Assembly (NCBI GenBank): GCA_958451915.1
Contig: CAUDRX010000004.1
Coordinates: 1 to 41,318, forward strand
Reading direction: 5' to 3'
Origin: an uncultured Peptococcaceae bacterium
GTDB taxonomy: Bacteria > Bacillota > Peptococcia > Peptococcales > Peptococcaceae
Length of the DNA: 41,318 nt
Numbering within the stretch: position 1 is the stretch's first letter; every line of letters begins with the position of its first letter. Position numbers and translations under genes: made by a program. Positions 38,031 through 41,318 of the stretch are shown piece by piece. The notes under the pieces are model-generated. The model worked only from the letters and a program-made list of their open reading frames with translations. It ran no database searches and was not told where the DNA came from.

Positions 38031-39173
38031 TCAGAGGATCATAAAAGCGCGTTCATCGTCAGACTTGCTGAGCGGACTGTTGCCGCCCGGGTCATCGATG
38101 AGAGAGAAGTATGTGCCGTCTTTTTTGTGGATCCCGGCGGTGATGATGACGTTTCGGCCGCCGGCAGCAGTGCTTTCGGCAGGGTCGTCGGTGATGAGGA
38201 TGGCATCAAAATCGATGCGCCGTTCATCCCAGAAGTCCAGTGCTTCCTCACGCCCCATGACGCAGAGTGCTTCCGAGAGGGCTGCGGCGCGGGTGGCGTC
38301 CTGGCTCACAACAGAGACAGCACTGAGGCCGCTGTCTGCTGGCAGACCGGTGCGCGGGTCGAGGATATGATGATAGGTTTGGCCGTCCTGTGTGAAACTG
38401 TTCTGGTAGCCGCCGCTGGTGAAGACGGATTCGTTATAGGTGAGGTAATTGGCGATGACGATGCTGCTGTCGGCAGGATTGGCGATATTGACCGTCCATG
38501 GGTTTTCGGCAGGGTCGGTCGAATAGGCGGCCACACCTTCTCCTTCGAGGAAGCCGGCGTCGCCATTGTCGTAGCGTTCCTTGTCCAGGCCGTAGGTGAT
38601 AAAGCCGCGTTCCAGCGCGTAATCGGCAAAGATCTCCTGGACGCGGTCAGCGATGTAGCCGCGGGCAATGCTGTCGACATTGACGCGGACATTTTCCGGG
38701 ATGCGCACGGTGCCGGCATCGATGGTGATCTGCTGGTCGTCGACATGGGCGAGCAGTGCTTCGCGTTCGTCAGCGTCCGGTACGCGGTAGTCACCTGTGG
38801 TGAATCCCCAGGCGTCGAGCAGCGGCGCAGTGGTGCAGCTGTAGAGCCCGTCGGTGGCGGCAGAGATCTCTTTGGCGCGGGTGAGGAGTTCGATGGTGTC
38901 GCTGTCGGCGATGATGATCTTGTCGTCGTTGAGGTTGGCGATGTCGCCGTTGCCGGTGTAGGCAAAGAGACCAGCGAGCCGCTCGATCTCGCGCGCCGCA
39001 GCGTTCAGCGCCGTGTCTGCCTGATCGCCCTCAGCCCCGAGGAGGATGGTGGAATCGAGCGCCTGTACCTGTTTGGTGTGCAGCGTGCTCGCAGGATGAC
39101 TGATACCCAGGAAGGTGCCGATCAGAACGCAGGTGAGTGCGAGCACGATCAGCGCATGGGTCTGTGTTTTCAT
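38031..39173 (-). CDS. ApbE-like membrane-anchored protein, degenerate metal site (copy 2)
   Basis: The protein is 380 residues with AAGGGGG upstream. An N-terminal uncleaved signal anchor (about 5-25, no lipobox). ApbE features: ARGYIADRV (170-178), a changed nucleotide loop FITYGLDKE where LxNxGG is usual, and HHILDPRTG (268-276). As in copy 1 the ADALSTAL Mg2+ motif reads AAALSEAL (296-303), losing Asp and Thr. Both paralogues therefore share the same losses but differ elsewhere, arguing for a retained non-canonical role and not simple decay. It is an independent unit with its own promoter and terminator. Confidence 0.83.
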   Translation of the reverse strand: MKTQTHALIVLALTCVLIGTFLGISHPASTLHTKQVQALDSTILLGAEGDQADTALNAAAREIERLAGLFAYTGNGDIANLNDDKIIIADSDTIELLTRAKEISAATDGLYSCTTAPLLDAWGFTTGDYRVPDADEREALLAHVDDQQITIDAGTVRIPENVRVNVDSIARGYIADRVQEIFADYALERGFITYGLDKERYDNGDAGFLEGEGVAAYSTDPAENPWTVNIANPADSSIVIANYLTYNESVFTSGGYQNSFTQDGQTYHHILDPRTGLPADSGLSAVSVVSQDATRAAALSEALCVMGREEALDFWDERRIDFDAILITDDPAESTAAGGRNVIITAGIHKKDGTYFSLIDDPGGNSPLSKSDDERAFMIL

Positions 39174-39200
39174 GATCTGTTGGCCCCCTTTGCTTTCATA

Positions 39201-39229
39201 AATGTATCAGTGTGGGGGAAAAGTGTCAA
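39201..39229 (-). promoter_or_regulatory. Promoter of ApbE-like copy 2
   Basis: Minus-strand TTGACA (39224-39229), 17-bp spacer, TACATT (39201-39206), within GATACATTTA. Confidence 0.75.
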
Positions 39230-39241
39230 GCCCTCCTGTGC

Positions 39242-39278
39242 AAAAAGAAACACGCATGGCCTCCGGCCATGCGTGTTT
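39242..39278 (-). terminator. Terminator of larBC
   Basis: A 14-bp perfect stem (AAACACGCATGGCC and its complement) with a 3-nt loop, then CTTTTT on the minus strand. Confidence 0.85.
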
Positions 39279-39293
39279 GTCATTTATCACTGT

Positions 39294-40523
39294 TCACTCA
39301 CGTGTCAGATGGCTGCGCACCTCAGCAAGGCTCATATCTTCCTGTGCAGCGATGGCGGCAAGATCGTCAAACTCGATCTTTTCACGGCTGACACCGTAGC
39401 CATCGGAGACTTTGCGGCGCACACTGCCGTATGGCGTTTCGATGGTCTCGATGCGGCGGTTGAGGACGTAGCGGCGGAAGCGGCTCTCACGGATGCCGAT
39501 GGTGGTCGTGTGGCGGAACATCGCCTGCACGACTGCATCCCGGTCTGTGCCGCGGCACATCGCCTGGATGAGCGTGCCCGGGCGGCCCTTCTTCATGCCG
39601 ATCGCGGTCGTGTAGACATCAAGCGCGCCGGCTTCGAAGAGTTTGTCCATGGCGTAGCCGATGTCTTCGCCGCTCATATCGTCGACGTTGCAGCGCAGTT
39701 CGATGACTTCGTCATTTGCGCCATCCTCTTCACCGAGCATGACACGCACGCAGTTGGCGGCGGGGAAGTCTTTCCTGCCCATGCCGTAGCCGATGGCCTG
39801 GGTGCGCAGGAGCGGCATCTCGCCGAAGCGGGTGGCGAAATGTTTGAGCAGGGCGGCGCCGGTCGGCGTGCAGAGCTCGCCCTGGATATGACCGCCGTAG
39901 ATCGGTATGCCCCTGAGGATGAATGCCGTGGCTGGCGCCGGCACGGGCAGGATGCCGTGGGCGCAGCGCACCTGGCCGCTGCCGACATGGATCGGAGAGA
40001 CGATGACCTGATCTGGCGCGAGACGGTGCATCAGCAGGCAGACGGCGGTGATGTCGGCGACGGCGTCCATGGTGCCGACTTCGTGGAAATGGATCTCACT
40101 CACCGGCTTGCCGTGGGCATGGCTCTCGGCTTCGGCGATGAGCTGGTAAACGGCCATGATGTCGTCCTGCACTGCGGCCGCAAGCGACAGATGATCGCGC
40201 ACAAGGTGTTCGATGTCATGCAGGCTGGCGTGGTGATGGTGGCCATGGTCATGATGGTGGTCGTGTGTGTGCGCATGTTCGTGGTCGTGATCATGGTGAT
40301 GCACGTTGCAGCTTTCTTCTTCTTCACCGTTCACAGTGACGTGCATGTAGGTGCCGGTGATACCGCATTTTTCGCTTGTTTCGCGGGCGAAGCGCACACC
40401 CGGGATGGCGAGGGCGTTGAGCTCGCAAACGAAAGCATCCGGATCGGGCAAGAGTTCCAGGAGGGCGGCGGTCAGCATGTCGCCGGCAGCGCCCATGGCG
40501 CAGTCGATGTATAAGGTTCGCAT
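39294..40523 (-). CDS. larC: Nickel-pincer cofactor nickel insertase LarC
   Basis: This 409-residue protein is in a single frame. LarC puts nickel into pyridinium-3,5-bisthiocarboxylic acid mononucleotide in a CTP-dependent step, giving the cofactor of lactate racemase and related enzymes. It opens MRTLYIDCAMGAAGDM, the conserved family start, and has IHFHEVGTMDAVADI, GELCTPTGAALL, and a C-terminal half with LRCNVDDMSGEDIGYAMDKL (cytosolic metal/nucleotide domain). Residues 75-98 hold 16 His among Asp/Glu/Thr/Ala/Gly, a nickel-rich loop. Some lactobacilli make LarC by programmed frameshift from two ORFs; here it is intact. Overlaps larB by 1 bp (TGATG). Confidence 0.94.
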   Translation of the reverse strand: MRTLYIDCAMGAAGDMLTAALLELLPDPDAFVCELNALAIPGVRFARETSEKCGITGTYMHVTVNGEEEESCNVHHHDHDHEHAHTHDHHHDHGHHHHASLHDIEHLVRDHLSLAAAVQDDIMAVYQLIAEAESHAHGKPVSEIHFHEVGTMDAVADITAVCLLMHRLAPDQVIVSPIHVGSGQVRCAHGILPVPAPATAFILRGIPIYGGHIQGELCTPTGAALLKHFATRFGEMPLLRTQAIGYGMGRKDFPAANCVRVMLGEEDGANDEVIELRCNVDDMSGEDIGYAMDKLFEAGALDVYTTAIGMKKGRPGTLIQAMCRGTDRDAVVQAMFRHTTTIGIRESRFRRYVLNRRIETIETPYGSVRRKVSDGYGVSREKIEFDDLAAIAAQEDMSLAEVRSHLTRE

Positions 40524-41284
40524 CAGTCTTTTCTCCTTCCGTGCATGTGGTTGATCATATTGGCGAGGTAGCCGGCGCCGAAACCGTTATCGATGTTAAC
40601 GACAGAGACGCCGCTGGCGCAGGAGTTGAGCATTGAGAGCAGGGCGGACAGCCCGCCGAAGGAAGCACCATAGCCGATGCTTGTCGGTACAGCGATGACC
40701 GGACAGTCGGCGAGGCCGCCGATGACGCTGGCAAGCGCGCCTTCCATGCCGGCGATGGCGATGATGACGCTGGCACTCATGATCTCGTCGAGGTGGGCCA
40801 GTGTGCGGTGCAGTCCGGCGACGCCAACGTCATAGAGACGCACGACCTCGTTGCCGAGGACGGTGGCTGTGACGGCAGCTTCTTCGGCGACGGGAATATC
40901 GCTGGTGCCGCCGGTGGCAACGACGATGCTGCCGAGTCCGTCCGGTTCGGGTACGGGGCCGATGATGCCGCAGCGGGCGTCGGCTTCATAATGAAGGGGA
41001 TGGGTGCGGCCGACGATGGCTGCCGCTTCTTCAGAAAGGCGGGTGATGAGGATGGTCGGCTGGCCGTTTGCCAGCATCGTACTGGCGATGCCGGCGATCT
41101 GTGCCGGCGTCTTGCCAGCCCCGTAAATGACTTCGGCCGTTCCCTGGCGCAGCTTGCGGTGCATGTCAACCTTGGCATAGCCGATGTCTTCGAAAGGCTT
41201 TCGCCTGAGCGCCAGTACCGCTTCGTCAATGTCGATGTGGCCGGCGCGCACGCCTTCCAGCAGGTCTCTGATGTCTTCGCTCAT
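40523..41284 (-). CDS. larB: LarB, pyridinium-3,5-biscarboxylic acid mononucleotide synthase
   Basis: This 253-residue protein has a C-terminal AIR carboxylase (PurE)-like domain: IVVATGGTSDIPVAEEAAVTA, a central IIAIAGMEGALASVIGGL, PVIAVPTSIGYGASFGGLSALLSML, and VVNIDNGFGAGYLAN. LarB carboxylates and hydrolyses nicotinic acid adenine dinucleotide, the first step of the nickel-pincer cofactor. ATG start with GGAGG upstream at the right edge; stop overlaps the larC start by 1 bp, so the pair is translationally coupled. The larE (sulfur transfer) and lactate racemase larA genes are not seen in the 34 bp beyond. Confidence 0.95.
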   Translation of the reverse strand: MSEDIRDLLEGVRAGHIDIDEAVLALRRKPFEDIGYAKVDMHRKLRQGTAEVIYGAGKTPAQIAGIASTMLANGQPTILITRLSEEAAAIVGRTHPLHYEADARCGIIGPVPEPDGLGSIVVATGGTSDIPVAEEAAVTATVLGNEVVRLYDVGVAGLHRTLAHLDEIMSASVIIAIAGMEGALASVIGGLADCPVIAVPTSIGYGASFGGLSALLSMLNSCASGVSVVNIDNGFGAGYLANMINHMHGRRKD

Positions 41285-41318
41285 TGTCTCGCCTCCAGAT
41301 CGAGTGTGATGGAATGAT

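Noticed and set aside
40220..40310. Repeat-like CAT/GTG tract, considered as a microsatellite or CRISPR-like repeat
   Set aside because: It is the coding sequence of the LarC His-rich loop, in frame, with no regular spacer pattern.
38127..40514. A 795-codon plus-strand ORF opposite ApbE-like copy 2 and larC
   Set aside because: Antisense to two clear genes, includes their promoter and terminator, and has no recognisable domain.

Overview
The window looks like chromosomal DNA of a high-G+C, Gram-positive Firmicute, probably of the class Clostridia. The reasons are: clear AGGAGG-type ribosome binding sites; many promoters with an extended TGn-10 element; LytR-CpsA-Psr and TagA-type cell-wall genes; S-layer-homology (SLH) proteins; a class B sortase next to an LPXTG-like substrate; two-component/ABC detoxification genes; and nickel-pincer cofactor (lar) genes. 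I cannot assign a genus. I see no rRNA, tRNA, CRISPR array, prophage or insertion sequence. Genes are dense on both strands, and nearly every transcription unit ends in a readable hairpin terminator.

Region 1 (1-4860, minus strand) holds the start of an MBL-fold hydrolase, a HelD-like UvrD/Rep-family ATPase, an Ogt-type alkyl-DNA repair protein, and two XRE regulators each fused to a membrane domain. Region 2 (4919-8400) is a large secreted protein with leucine-rich repeats, an FN3 domain, a papain-like Cys/His/Asp domain and three SLH repeats, followed by a duplicated scrap of an SLH gene end. Region 3 (8399-16314) is a set of small metabolic and resistance-type genes: GrpB-like, a GNAT divergent from a MerR regulator, an EamA exporter, a RibD_C-GNAT fusion, a flavin reductase-like protein, a methyltransferase with DUF2200, and a YtcJ-like amidohydrolase.

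Region 4 (16323-19711) is an operon of response regulator, ABC ATPase, ABC-2 permease and histidine kinase, a layout typical of peptide-antibiotic sensing and resistance. Region 5 (19712-20600) is an AT-rich patch with two opposed promoter-terminator cassettes (candidate small RNAs), then a lone type IV prepilin-like gene. Region 6 (20569-26712) holds LCP and TagA/WecG wall-polymer genes, then two tandem Na/Pi-cotransporter-PhoU paralogues, each preceded by 11-bp-phased Pho-box-like repeats. Region 7 (26778-30651) has three tandem TauE/SafE permeases, an EamA-like permease and a small winged-helix-like protein.

Region 8 (30658-36755) is a cell-surface block: a second SLH protein, a PIN-PhoH ATPase behind a 19-codon leader ORF, an adhesin with a thioester-like domain and Cna-B-like stalk, and its adjacent class B sortase. 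Region 9 (36769-39229) is a pair of ApbE-like proteins with matching promoters and altered metal-site motifs. Region 10 (39242-41284) is larB-larC for the nickel-pincer nucleotide cofactor; larE and larA are not in view.

The most notable signals are the thioester-type adhesin that lacks the thioester cysteine beside its own sortase, the two ApbE paralogues with the same motif losses and matching promoters, the opposed small-RNA cassettes, the phoH leader ORF, the Pho-box arrays in front of duplicated phosphate transporters, and the exact 100-bp-offset duplication behind the first SLH gene.
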